DNA from: Pseudomonadota bacterium
GTDB taxonomy: Bacteria; Pseudomonadota; Alphaproteobacteria; Rhizobiales; Beijerinckiaceae
Assembly (NCBI GenBank): GCA_021813805.1
Contig: JAKAJL010000026.1
Coordinates: 1 to 55,693, forward strand
Direction of reading: 5' to 3'
DNA: 55,693 bases
Below, in pieces: positions 1-7,614 of this stretch (positions within the stretch are counted from its first letter, which is position 1; each line of letters starts with the position of its first letter). The notes below the pieces were generated by a model. The model worked only from the letters and a program-made list of their open reading frames with translations, had not been told where the DNA came from and did not search any database. A program made the translations under genes and the position numbers.

Positions 1-126
1 TCAATAAGCTGAAGCAGTTGCGTGGCATCGCCACCCGCTATGACAAGGACCCGTTGAACTTCCTCGCCGCGATCAAACTCGCCGCCGCGCGCATCTGGAT
101 GAAAGCGTTATGAGTCTACGGCCTAG
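1..126 (+). mobile_element. Right end of an IS5-family insertion sequence
   Basis: The window opens inside an insertion sequence. Its transposase tail is readable to 113, and the phage tail gene resumes at about 125. The junction carries CTAG at 123-126, a target known for several IS5-family elements. The other end lies outside the window, so the target duplication and terminal repeat cannot be confirmed. Confidence 0.7.
3..113 (+). CDS. IS5-family transposase, C-terminal fragment (partial)
   Basis: This is the last 36 codons of an IS5/IS4-superfamily DDE transposase that begins outside the window. The visible part contains R-G-I-A-T-R-Y-D-K and N-F-L-A-A-I-K-L-A, the typical helix at the end of these enzymes after the catalytic Glu. 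The frame stops at TGA 111-113. One frame over, 109-126 would read Y-E-S-T-A-stop, which resembles the usual ending of this family (…YEST), so a one-base slip near 106-109 may have altered the terminus. Whether the element is active cannot be judged here. Confidence 0.75.
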   Translation, partial: NKLKQLRGIATRYDKDPLNFLAAIKLAAARIWMKAL

Positions 127-1093
127 ACCAGTCAGGCGAATAGGCGATCAGGTTTTTCCATGCCGTCAGATTCTTGGTCAGGCCTGCGCCGTCAAAGACC
201 GAGCGAACATCGGCGGCAAGCTGCGTCAGGCCGGCGACGAAAGGGTAATCCCAAATCGCGTGGCCGTCGGCGTCAGTCGCGCCGGCGGGCGTCCAGTTCG
301 GGCCTCGAACGACCTCAAGCCCGCGTAATTCGGAGCCGATCAGGAACAGATCGACGCCGCCCGCGACGACGCAGAGATTGGCGTAATGGAGGATCATCCG
401 GCGATAAGTGTAATCGCTCGACGATCCCGAATAGACCACCGTCAGATTGTTTGCGTCAGGGGTGAACTGCGAGGTCGCGGCGGAACCGAGGAACGCGCTG
501 ACCGCCGAAGTCGCCGCGCTGGACAAGTCCGGTGAATAGGTGATCCACCCGCGCCAGGGCTCGCCCGTCACGTCCATGAGGATGAACGGATAGAAGATTA
601 CGCGGAAGCCGCGCGATTTCAGATCTTGAATGCAGCGGACGACGCTCTGGTCCGACGGCGTGCCGCCATAGGTGAAACTGCCGTTGGTCAGAGAAATCGG
701 GATCAGCCCGGAGGACGCCTGGGTCAAGTTCGAACATTGCCAGTTGGCCCCAGCCCAGGCCGAGCCGGTCCAGCTCTCGAACAAGCCCGCGACATAGGTG
801 GTCGAGGGATAAATCTGGCATGAGGCCGCATTGGTCGAATTGCCGAACCATGCGATGACGAGCGCGACCGTCTGGCATTCGGGGTGCGCCGCCTGCAATT
901 GGTCGAGCGCATAGGAATAGTCGGTCTTGGTCCCGCCCGGCGCGTAGTAGCAATTGATCGGCGCAGAGGGCATGAGGGCGCCGGTCCCGTAAGGGCCGCC
1001 GGTCGGGTTCCAGCGTGCGCCTTGCGCCGGAACGGTGTCGTAGGAGAATTCCCCTGTCGCCGGGAGAAGGCAGACGCCGAAAACTTCAGCCAT
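116..1093 (-). CDS. GTA-type TIM-barrel tail-tip (host specificity) protein, truncated by IS
   Basis: The 325-residue product matches the GTA TIM-barrel-like domain found in the large megatron/ORFg15 tail-tip proteins. Visible family blocks are L-L-P-A-T-G-E-F near the N-terminus, Y-A-L-D-Q-L-Q-A, G-G-T-P-S-D-Q-S-V-V, P-F-I-L-M-D-V and the L-I-G-S-E-L-R-G-L-E block. The reading frame ends abruptly just after Y-S-P-D-W-S, where family members continue (…DWSEY…), because the IS5-type end begins at about 125. The start is 3 nt after the tape measure stop. The protein begins directly at the TIM domain and lacks the roughly 400-residue N-terminal part of megatron proteins, so it may be shortened at both ends. 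Probably non-functional. Confidence 0.82.
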   Translation of the reverse strand: MAEVFGVCLLPATGEFSYDTVPAQGARWNPTGGPYGTGALMPSAPINCYYAPGGTKTDYSYALDQLQAAHPECQTVALVIAWFGNSTNAASCQIYPSTTYVAGLFESWTGSAWAGANWQCSNLTQASSGLIPISLTNGSFTYGGTPSDQSVVRCIQDLKSRGFRVIFYPFILMDVTGEPWRGWITYSPDLSSAATSAVSAFLGSAATSQFTPDANNLTVVYSGSSSDYTYRRMILHYANLCVVAGGVDLFLIGSELRGLEVVRGPNWTPAGATDADGHAIWDYPFVAGLTQLAADVRSVFDGAGLTKNLTAWKNLIAYSPDWSRP

Positions 1094-1096
1094 GCG

Positions 1097-2374
1097 TCAC
1101 ATCGTCGCCAGTCGGCGAAGCCCCAGATGGTCGCCGTTCTTCATCGCCTGATTCATCGCGGTCATGATCTGGCGCGAATTGTTGGACAGCCAGTTTTTGA
1201 CCGAGCCGGCGTCGAGGGCGGAGACGTTCAGATGAATGTGGGTGTCGCCGCTCGACGCCGCGCCACCGGCGGCGGCGCCGTTCGCCGCATTGGACAGCAT
1301 CGAGCGGAAGGCGCCGGCTTCCGCCGCCGGCATGACCATTTCGTTGCGGTGGACCATGGCGACCTGATCCTGGTCGATCTGCCACGCGCCGATGTCGAAG
1401 GCCGTCATCGACAGCACCGCGCCCTTGACCGCCGCGCCTTCGGCGACCGCCGCCGGGCCGATGAAAGGCGCCATGAAAGCGGTCGCGCCCGCGCCGGCGG
1501 CGGCGGAATCAACGGTGATGGATTTGACGGCGTTGGCGATCATCGACGAGATCCCGCTCATCGCTTCCCCGCTGGCGACGCCTTCGCGCGCGGCGGCGCC
1601 AGCCAAGGCGGCGGCCGTTTTCTGGCTCTCCGCCGTCTGCGACAGGATAACGAGCGCGATTTGCCGCTTCGCCCAGTCGGCGACGATCTGAACGCCCATG
1701 CGAATGAATTGCGAAACGACGGATCGCGCCACCGAGGCCATCGCCTGACCAAAGGTCCGTCCACGATAAATCATGGCCGTCAACCCGGATGAAAACGAGG
1801 ACGCCATCGAATCCACGACGCGATCCATCGCCCGGACAATTTGCTCGACCGACTGCAACATGATCTTCTGGCTTTGGAGCGCATATTTTTCGTCGAGCGT
1901 CTGCATCCGGTTCAGGACCGCCTCGCGCTCGCGCACACTCAGACCGCCAAGCTGCGATTCCTTTTTTAGCGCCTCCCGCTCAGCCAGATATTCCTGGTCA
2001 AGCGCCGTTTGTGTGGCCGCGAGACGTTCGTTCGCGCTCAGAATCTTCAGTTTGGTCAGTTCGTCATAAAGCGCCTTCTTTTCGGAGTAGCTGGCCCGCT
2101 CCGCCGCGATTTCGGTGTTGATCTCAGAAAGGCTTGTTTGCGCGGCCTGTTGCTGAGAAGCGCCGGCCTCGCGCGACGCCTCTCCCACTTTCGCCAGCGC
2201 GCCGGCGGCGCCTGTTCCAAAGGCGGAAAAGGTCAGCGATGTCCGGCCGAGGCTGGTGGAGACATGATCGACGCCGGTCGGCAAGGTCTTGAGCGCCGCC
2301 GAAACGCGCGCGACGCCGTCGAGAAAGTCGGACGGGTCGGCGCCGAAGGAAATCGAAACATTGGAATCGGCCAT
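1097..2374 (-). CDS. Phage tail tape measure protein (short, 425 aa)
   Basis: It sits at the usual tape measure position, between the chaperone frames and the tail-tip gene. A long charged, probably coiled-coil region spans residues about 60-190 (Q-Q-A-A-Q-T, E-R-A-S-Y-S-E-K-K and L-A-E-R-E-A-L-K-K blocks). Ala/Gly-rich hydrophobic helices follow at about 230-330. The end (A-G-A-F-R-S-M-L) resembles lambda-type tail length proteins. The ATG at 2374 is chosen because GGAGAG lies 6 nt upstream and the product then opens M-A-D-S-N-V-S. At 425 residues it predicts a short tail if functional. The stop is 3 nt before the next gene, so translation is probably coupled. Confidence 0.8.
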   Translation of the reverse strand: MADSNVSISFGADPSDFLDGVARVSAALKTLPTGVDHVSTSLGRTSLTFSAFGTGAAGALAKVGEASREAGASQQQAAQTSLSEINTEIAAERASYSEKKALYDELTKLKILSANERLAATQTALDQEYLAEREALKKESQLGGLSVREREAVLNRMQTLDEKYALQSQKIMLQSVEQIVRAMDRVVDSMASSFSSGLTAMIYRGRTFGQAMASVARSVVSQFIRMGVQIVADWAKRQIALVILSQTAESQKTAAALAGAAAREGVASGEAMSGISSMIANAVKSITVDSAAAGAGATAFMAPFIGPAAVAEGAAVKGAVLSMTAFDIGAWQIDQDQVAMVHRNEMVMPAAEAGAFRSMLSNAANGAAAGGAASSGDTHIHLNVSALDAGSVKNWLSNNSRQIMTAMNQAMKNGDHLGLRRLATM

Positions 2375-2402
2375 GCCATCTCTCCTTGCGCGCGCGACGC
2401 AG

Positions 2403-2663
2403 TCAAATCCGTCCGGATGGGAAAAGTCCGCGCAAGGCCGCGACGGCCTCGCCCGTGGACCGGCGCTTCGGCTCCCACACGCCCAGCCCAGTCGCAATCG
2501 CCGCGAGCAAGGCCGACGGAGGCGGGTTTTCGCGCCAATATTCGTGCCGGGCGACGATCCGCGGAAAAGTCAGTTCGCCTTCCAGGGCGTCAGTCCACGC
2601 CTCCCCCGCCAGCTGGCAATATTGGGCGACGATCCGATCGAAGTCCGGATCGTCGATCTTTAC
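2403..2663 (-). CDS. Tail assembly chaperone-like frame without its own start codon (candidate -1 frameshift product)
   Basis: An open frame of 86 codons ends at TGA 2403-2405. It encodes an acidic/aromatic peptide (D-D-P-D-F-D-R-I-V-A-Q-Y-C; H-E-Y-W-R-E-N-P-P-P). It lies between the 126-aa tail assembly gene and the tape measure, where lambda G/T and many siphophages encode a chaperone by -1 frameshifting. The frame is -1 relative to the upstream gene and is open back to about 2753, but has no ATG, GTG or TTG before the middle of the peptide. A five-G run at 2665-2669, two codons before the upstream stop, allows a -1 slip and would give a fusion of about 212 residues. Expression is inferred. 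Confidence 0.6.
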   Translation of the reverse strand, partial: VKIDDPDFDRIVAQYCQLAGEAWTDALEGELTFPRIVARHEYWRENPPPSALLAAIATGLGVWEPKRRSTGEAVAALRGLFPSGRI

Positions 2664-3040
2664 TCCCCCGGCGCCTGCCCTTCCGTCGCCGTGAACAGGC
2701 CCGTTTGCCGGGCGATCACGCCAAGCGCCGCGATCAGTTCGGGAAAGGCCGCCTCAAGATCGAGCAGATTGTCGCGGGAAAAATCGGGATAGGCCCGGGT
2801 CAATCCGCAATGGACGACATCGATCATCAATTCGACGTCGTCCTTGTCGAGCAGGCTCGCGCCGAGCGGGTCGCCGGCCGCGATCCGCGCCTGGATGGCG
2901 TTGAGGCGCGGCATCAATTTCAAGAGGCCGGGCACGACCAGGCGCGCCTGGCGCAAGGCGAGCGTCGGAACGAAAAATTCCTGACCGCCGAGCGCGACGA
3001 CGGGCGCGCGCGCGCAATCGCTTTTCGGATCGGGCCTCAT
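2660..3040 (-). CDS. Phage tail assembly protein (126 aa)
   Basis: This small alpha-helical protein follows the tail tube gene, the position of GTA gp10 / lambda gpG-type assembly chaperones. The product opens M-R-P-D-P-K-S-D and contains L-G-G-Q-E-F-F-V-P-T-L-A-L and D-F-S-R-D-N-L-L-D-L-E, typical of phage tail assembly proteins in Hyphomicrobiales prophages as I recall them. The ATG at 3040 is directly after the tail tube stop (3042-3044). Its own stop lies inside the -1 frame open reading region described at 2403-2663, which argues for a pair of overlapping assembly chaperones. The chaperone role is inferred from position. Confidence 0.65.
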   Translation of the reverse strand: MRPDPKSDCARAPVVALGGQEFFVPTLALRQARLVVPGLLKLMPRLNAIQARIAAGDPLGASLLDKDDVELMIDVVHCGLTRAYPDFSRDNLLDLEAAFPELIAALGVIARQTGLFTATEGQAPGE

Positions 3041-3041
3041 A

Positions 3042-3794
3042 TCAGACCGCCGTATTGATTTCGCCGATGGCGTTGGCCGCATTGGCGAGCGCCTCGAAAT
3101 CGAGTTCGGGAACCGCGAAATCCTGCGTCTTCGACGCGATGCTGAGCTTGCTCGACACGCAATTGTAGAGACGCAGCGACCATTGCGCACCGGCGATATT
3201 GGGATTGGTTTGATAGAAGTCGATCTGGAAGGTCGGCGCGGTTCCCATCACCCTGTTCGAGATCAAGGCGCGCGAGCCGCCGCTCGTCTGGGTGTAGGAA
3301 TAGGACACGAGCACCGCCTTGCCCGCATCGCCCGAATTGAACGTATAGACGCCCGCGCCGACGCTGTACTGGCCAACGGCGGGCGCCGACGCGACCTTGA
3401 CCAGGGCGAGGCCGCTCGCCGCATAGACGACGCCGAGATCCACGTCGAAATTTCCCGCGTTCGCGGCGGTATAGACAAAGGGCGCCGACGAAGACACGGA
3501 GCCGGCTTCGTTATAGGACCACATTTTCTGACCCGGATTATAGGTCTGTCCAAAGAAACAATTGTTGAAGAGAGGGCCATCGATATTGGCGAATTTGGCC
3601 TTGCCGGTAATCTTTCCTTCGCCGCGCGCCAAAGCGATCGGAAACTGATATTGGCCGAACAATTGTTTCGAGGAAAAGCTGATGTCGATCGAGGCGTCCT
3701 GCAATGTGCCGAACTGCACGGGCGTCGCATTGGCGCCGGATGGCGTCGCGATCAGCACGCCCGAACCGAAGGCGACCGAGGTAATGTTCGACAT
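3042..3794 (-). CDS. Major tail tube protein
   Basis: The 250-residue product opens with M-S-N-I-T-S-V-A-F-G-S-G and contains D-I-S-F-S-S-K-Q-L-F-G-Q-Y-Q-F-P-I-A-L-A-R-G, hallmarks of phage tail tube proteins in this gene position. Residues about 104-172 form a beta-rich insert (G-Q-Y-S-V, Y-T-F-N-S-G-D-A-G-K, V-S-Y-S-Y) that also occurs in the head-tail connector encoded at 4978-5790. The protein would polymerise into the tail tube around the tape measure. It lies in the leftward late operon, 3 nt after a 60-aa gene. Confidence 0.82.
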   Translation of the reverse strand: MSNITSVAFGSGVLIATPSGANATPVQFGTLQDASIDISFSSKQLFGQYQFPIALARGEGKITGKAKFANIDGPLFNNCFFGQTYNPGQKMWSYNEAGSVSSSAPFVYTAANAGNFDVDLGVVYAASGLALVKVASAPAVGQYSVGAGVYTFNSGDAGKAVLVSYSYTQTSGGSRALISNRVMGTAPTFQIDFYQTNPNIAGAQWSLRLYNCVSSKLSIASKTQDFAVPELDFEALANAANAIGEINTAV

Positions 3795-3797
3795 GGA

Positions 3798-3980
3798 TCA
3801 TTGCTCCTGAAGAAGGGCGGCCAATCTCGCCTTCAAGGCGTCGACCGCGGCCCGGACATGATTGAAGATTTCGGTGGCGCGCGAGACCGGCGAATGGTGA
3901 ATGGTCTCGACGAACCAAGACTCGATTTCCGCCTCGATCCGCGGACCAAGGTCGGGGGTTACTTCTGTGCGCTCGTTCAA
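3798..3980 (-). CDS. Small phage protein, unknown function (60 aa)
   Basis: An in-line short gene between the tail terminator and tail tube genes. The peptide is acidic at its N-terminus and ends in a likely amphipathic helix (A-A-V-D-A-L-K-A-R-L-A-A-L-L-Q-E-Q). I do not recognise the family. Its position, direction and 3-nt spacing to the tail tube gene support a real gene of the morphogenesis operon. Confidence 0.55.
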   Translation of the reverse strand: MNERTEVTPDLGPRIEAEIESWFVETIHHSPVSRATEIFNHVRAAVDALKARLAALLQEQ

Positions 3981-4015
3981 GGCGAACTCCTCGATTTTCG
4001 TCGCCGTGCGACGCG

Positions 4016-4477
4016 TCAGGGAATCAGGATTTTCAAAGGCGCCAGCGCGAAGCCCTGCCCGTCCAAATCACCTGGGTCCTTGACGATCCGGCCTTCGATC
4101 CGACAGCTTTGGACCAGGCCGCCAAGCGTCTGCCGGCCGGTTCTCGGATCGGGCGCGAGCGCCGCGACCAGGGCTTCGATGGCGATATTGAGCGCGCTGG
4201 CCGGCACGCTGGCCGGATCGCGCCCCGCCGAGACATAAATCAGGAGATCGACATTCAGCGTTGTCTTGCTCGGGAAATTGTCGCCGGCGTAAGCGACATT
4301 TTCTCCGTGCTCGCCGATGAACAGGGCGGGCTGATCCGCCGGCGCGACGTCACTCCACAATTTCACGCGGCGCGAGAGCGAGGCCCATGTGCTGTAGCCG
4401 TTGATCGGCGCCGCGAATTGCGCTCGCGCCAGACAGGCGGACAGCGCCTGCATGATCGCCTCGCGGATGCTGGTCAT
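4016..4477 (-). CDS. Tail terminator / DUF3168 family protein
   Basis: The 153-residue protein starts M-T-S-I-R-E-A-I-M-Q-A-L and has the DUF3168 pattern, including L-W-S-D-V-A-P-A-D-Q-P-A-L-F and L-N-V-D-L-L-I-Y-V. Family members cap the tail at the neck, and GTA gp8 is the equivalent. The start overlaps the stop of the upstream gp10-like gene by 4 nt, showing operon coupling. A 35-nt gap separates it from the 60-aa gene downstream. Confidence 0.75.
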   Translation of the reverse strand: MTSIREAIMQALSACLARAQFAAPINGYSTWASLSRRVKLWSDVAPADQPALFIGEHGENVAYAGDNFPSKTTLNVDLLIYVSAGRDPASVPASALNIAIEALVAALAPDPRTGRQTLGGLVQSCRIEGRIVKDPGDLDGQGFALAPLKILIP

Positions 4478-4974
4478 GAGGACCCTTTCAGATTGTCGGC
4501 GGTCGCGACGACCACGTCCTGGAGGCCCTGGGCGATATCGTCGGTCTGCTCGCCGAGCGCCGAGCGCAGATAGGACCGCGCGGCGAAAGTCGATCCGGGA
4601 TTCTGGATCCGCGGCGCGAAAATCTGCTTCCCGTCGATCAGGAACGAAAGAGCTTTCGCCTTGTCGGGCAGGATTTCATGGGCCGAAGTCTTTCCGCCGA
4701 ATTCCAGGATCGCCGCATAGGGCGCATCGCCGTTGGCGTAGATCGTGGCGGCGATCAGCGCGTCCCGTGGCTCGACGTCCACTTCGATCGAGTCGCGCAA
4801 GACGCCGCTGCGGCAGTTCAAAACGCCGCCATCCAGATTGACCTCGACCACCTGGGAATAAAGCGCCTGGGCCTGGTTCTGGACTTTTTCGGTCAAGGCG
4901 GCGCGCAACCTGTCGGGAAGCGCGTCCAGGCTTGCGATCAACTGCGAAGCGCCATTGAGGCTGAGGCCGAGCAT
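4474..4974 (-). CDS. HK97 gp10-family head-tail joining protein
   Basis: The 166-residue product has the HK97-gp10 layout: an N-terminal helix (L-D-A-L-P-D-R-L-R-A-A-L), then G-V-L-R-D-S-I and A-A-I-L-E-F-G-G-K in the beta core, and a C-terminal helix with F-A-A-R-S-Y-L-R-S-A-L. Members join the capsid connector to the tail. Its start is 3 nt after the connector gene and its end overlaps the DUF3168 gene, in standard siphophage neck order. Confidence 0.78.
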   Translation of the reverse strand: MLGLSLNGASQLIASLDALPDRLRAALTEKVQNQAQALYSQVVEVNLDGGVLNCRSGVLRDSIEVDVEPRDALIAATIYANGDAPYAAILEFGGKTSAHEILPDKAKALSFLIDGKQIFAPRIQNPGSTFAARSYLRSALGEQTDDIAQGLQDVVVATADNLKGSS

Positions 4975-4977
4975 TTT

Positions 4978-5790
4978 TCAGTTCGCGATGATGCGCGCGA
5001 AATTGCGCAAGGCCAACGCCACGAAATCCGGCATGGCGGTCAGGCGAAAGGCCGCGGTTTCCTGGCCGCCGAGACTCTTCGAGATCATGCCGATGCGTTC
5101 GCGATAGCGATAGCGGTCGGCCGCCCACTCCAGCGCGCAGAGAGCCAGATCGGCCGGCGCATAGCCGTAGTTCAGCACAACAGTCTGGCCGGCGTCGGCG
5201 GCGGAAAAATAATAGCCGCCGACGCGGTCGAGAACATATTGGCCCTGACCAGGGTTTTCCGCGACGCCCGTCAGCGCGGCGCCGCTGACGTAAGCGACGC
5301 CCATGTCGCAGACGAAGGCGCCGTAAGGCTGCCCGGCCTGGACAAGATAGGGGGCCGCCGAGGGGACCACGGCCGTCTCTCCGCTCACCTGATAGCCCGC
5401 GCGATAAGCGACTGAAATATTCTGCCAGCCGCGCGGGAAAAGACCGCCGCGCAGGATCACCTGCTGCATCGCGCCGGGAGGCTCCAGGTCGGAGGTTTCA
5501 AGAACCCACCCGGCGCTTTGTGGCGTCGCCGCCGGCGCAACGACCTGACCGTTGACGCTCACCGAGGACACCGAGACCACCGGCCAATGCCGCAGCTGGA
5601 TTCGGTCGCGGCCATTGCCATCGAAGACATCGACGACATCCCGGGGCCAAATGAAGGGCCGGTTGAGATAAGCCGCGATCGCCCGGCTGATCTGGCTGAT
5701 CAACGCGGACAGCACGATATCGTCGCCGCTCGATTGCACGCCGAGATGCGCCTTCAATTGCGCCAAAGAAATCAGATCGCCCGACGCCAT
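4978..5790 (-). CDS. Head-tail connector (gp6-like) with an inserted beta domain
   Basis: The start and end match phage gp6-like / phiE125 gp8 connectors: I-S-L-A-Q-L-K-A-H-L near the N-terminus, A-I-A-A-Y-L-N-R-P-F at residues about 37-46, S-V-A-Y-R-A-G-Y at about 126-133, and a terminal helix with C-A-L-E-W-A-A-D-R-Y-R-Y-R-E-R. Family members are usually near 190 residues; this one is 270. The excess is largely a beta insert at residues about 145-213 (G-Q-Y-V-L, Y-Y-F-S-A-A-D-A-G-Q, L-N-Y-G-Y), closely similar to the insert in the tail tube protein. The ATG at 5790 follows the stop of a 70-aa gene and has an AAGGG-type site upstream. Confidence 0.78.
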   Translation of the reverse strand: MASGDLISLAQLKAHLGVQSSGDDIVLSALISQISRAIAAYLNRPFIWPRDVVDVFDGNGRDRIQLRHWPVVSVSSVSVNGQVVAPAATPQSAGWVLETSDLEPPGAMQQVILRGGLFPRGWQNISVAYRAGYQVSGETAVVPSAAPYLVQAGQPYGAFVCDMGVAYVSGAALTGVAENPGQGQYVLDRVGGYYFSAADAGQTVVLNYGYAPADLALCALEWAADRYRYRERIGMISKSLGGQETAAFRLTAMPDFVALALRNFARIIAN

Positions 5791-5792
5791 GA

Positions 5793-6005
5793 TCAGTTCA
5801 CCCTTTCGCACCGCGAGCGCCCGCGCGCCGGACGGCGGAAAACCGCCGCGTCGCCAGGCTTCGGCTCGGCAAACGCCGCGCAGCCATGAGGCGCCAGTTC
5901 CTCGATCAAGTCGTCGCCCGCTTCGAACAGACCCGACTGATCCGGCACAAAGGTTTCGCCCGCGCAGAAAAGCGCGGTCACGCCCTCGGGCGCCCGATAT
6001 TTCAT
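5793..6005 (-). CDS. Small phage protein between capsid and connector (70 aa)
   Basis: The peptide begins M-K-Y-R-A-P-E-G-V-T and is rich in Gly, Ala and acidic residues. It sits where many siphophages carry a small accessory head or decoration gene, and its stop is 2 nt before the connector start. I cannot assign a family. Position and spacing support a real gene. Confidence 0.55.
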   Translation of the reverse strand: MKYRAPEGVTALFCAGETFVPDQSGLFEAGDDLIEELAPHGCAAFAEPKPGDAAVFRRPARGRSRCERVN

Positions 6006-6066
6006 CTCGCAACTCCGTCGTGGAAGCGCCGGCGCCGCCTTGCCGCGGGGCGGCGCCGATCAGGCG

Positions 6067-7581
6067 TCAACCGTTGCCGATATTGCTGATGACCGACATG
6101 CTCGGGGGGAAATAATGCTGAAGCACTTCGTCGGCATAGACGCCATATTCGTAGCGCCGGGCCCTCAGCGGCCATTCGATCTGGTAATAGTCCTGCCGGG
6201 TGCGCACCTGGATCACATTGCCGACATTGGCCAGCGGATAGGGCAGCCTGCGGGTCAGGAACAGCATCGTGCCGGGCGGCATGTTGGGATGGATCTTGAC
6301 GTCGAGCGACTTGGCGCCGGCCAGCGAATATTTGTTCTTGTAGGTCGTCACCATGACGCCGCCGCCGATGGCGTCCTGGCTCGAATCGAAGATGAAGCGC
6401 TGGGCGCCGGTCGCGCCACCCGCGAGAATCTTCTTCGAAATATTGTTCGCTTCCTGCGCCGAGACCCAGATCTCGTCCGGCGAGAGACGATAGAGATTCC
6501 AGTTCGCCTGAAGCACATTCTCGATCTCGACGATGCCGCCGGCGCCGTCGGCGGTCAGCGGCGTGCCGACGCCGGCGGAGCCGGTCGGCTGCACGATGAC
6601 ATTCGCGCCGGAACTGGGCAGGAGCGCCTGGGTGAGCAGGCCGTCGAAAGAGAGCGCATTGGACGACCAGTCGGACGTCGGCAGCGAAGCGGCGGTCTGG
6701 GTTCCGTTCGCGGCGGCGGCGATCGCCACGCTGTTGATGGTGGTGATGGCGCCGAGCGTCTCCGAACTGGCTGGGCCCCAATACCAGGCATAGCCGAAAG
6801 CGCCGCGGGTGGTCGCGACCGTCGCGGTGACGCTGCCGGTCGAGCCGGTCGTGGCGACGGTGGCGTTGGCGGATTTCTGGGAGGCGCCGCCCCCGAATGT
6901 ATCGACCGAACCATCGGCGTTGGCGCGGGTGATCGACGCCTGGACGCCGGTCGAGACAGAGGAATTCATCAAACCGTCGAGGGTCAAGGCGACGCAGATC
7001 ACGGACCAGGTCCCGGCGGCCAGCGAACCGCCGCTGTTCGAGGCCGCCAGCGTCGGCGTCGCGGTCGCGCCGAGCGCCAGCGACGTATTGCCGCCAAGGA
7101 TCATGGCCTCTTCGCCGATCATCAGCGCCTCAAGGCCGGTCTGGGCCGCGAGCGCCCGGATGTCGTCGAAATTCTGGCCGGCGTACTGGGCCTCGAAATC
7201 GACATTGGTCTCGATGCCGATGCCTTTGTAGGTCGCCACGTAATTGTTGGTGGTCACCGCCTGGACCGCGCCGCGATTGCCGCCGGAAACGCCGATGCGC
7301 AAGCCGGATGAATTGATCGCGGTGATGGCGCGCCAGGCCGCCTGAATGCCGCCCTTGCCGGAAACGCGCGGGATCGAATTGCGCAAGGGCGTCAGCACCG
7401 GATAGAGCAGTTTGGCGCCGGCTTCGAGGTCGTAATAGGTCAGGCCCGAAGTGGCCGAGGCGCTCTCGGGATAAGTGGATTTTTCAAGGCTGGCGAAACG
7501 CGGATCGAACAAGGGCGCCGATTGCGCCTTGCGGATCGCCTGCGTCAATTCCAGCGCATTCTGTTGTGCGGTCATGGACAT
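6067..7581 (-). CDS. Phage major capsid protein with an inserted Ig-like domain
   Basis: The 504-residue product lies directly downstream of the protease/scaffold gene. Residues about 20-170 and 340-504 look like an HK97-fold coat: L-T-P-L-R-N-S-I-P-R, A-W-R-A-I-T-A-I-N, F-E-A-Q-Y-A-G-Q-N-F-D-D-I in the N-terminal part, and P-G-T-M-L-F-L-T-R-R, Y-Q-I-E-W-P-L, Y-A-D-E-V-L near the end. Residues about 172-315 are Thr/Ser/Ala-rich beta sequence (G-G-S-L-A-A-G-T-W-S-V), which looks like a surface Ig-like insertion. It would form the capsid shell. A 60-nt gap follows before the next gene. Confidence 0.8.
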   Translation of the reverse strand: MSMTAQQNALELTQAIRKAQSAPLFDPRFASLEKSTYPESASATSGLTYYDLEAGAKLLYPVLTPLRNSIPRVSGKGGIQAAWRAITAINSSGLRIGVSGGNRGAVQAVTTNNYVATYKGIGIETNVDFEAQYAGQNFDDIRALAAQTGLEALMIGEEAMILGGNTSLALGATATPTLAASNSGGSLAAGTWSVICVALTLDGLMNSSVSTGVQASITRANADGSVDTFGGGASQKSANATVATTGSTGSVTATVATTRGAFGYAWYWGPASSETLGAITTINSVAIAAAANGTQTAASLPTSDWSSNALSFDGLLTQALLPSSGANVIVQPTGSAGVGTPLTADGAGGIVEIENVLQANWNLYRLSPDEIWVSAQEANNISKKILAGGATGAQRFIFDSSQDAIGGGVMVTTYKNKYSLAGAKSLDVKIHPNMPPGTMLFLTRRLPYPLANVGNVIQVRTRQDYYQIEWPLRARRYEYGVYADEVLQHYFPPSMSVISNIGNG

Positions 7582-7614
7582 GCTTTCTCTGTTGGGATTC
7601 GGATAGGAAAAAGC

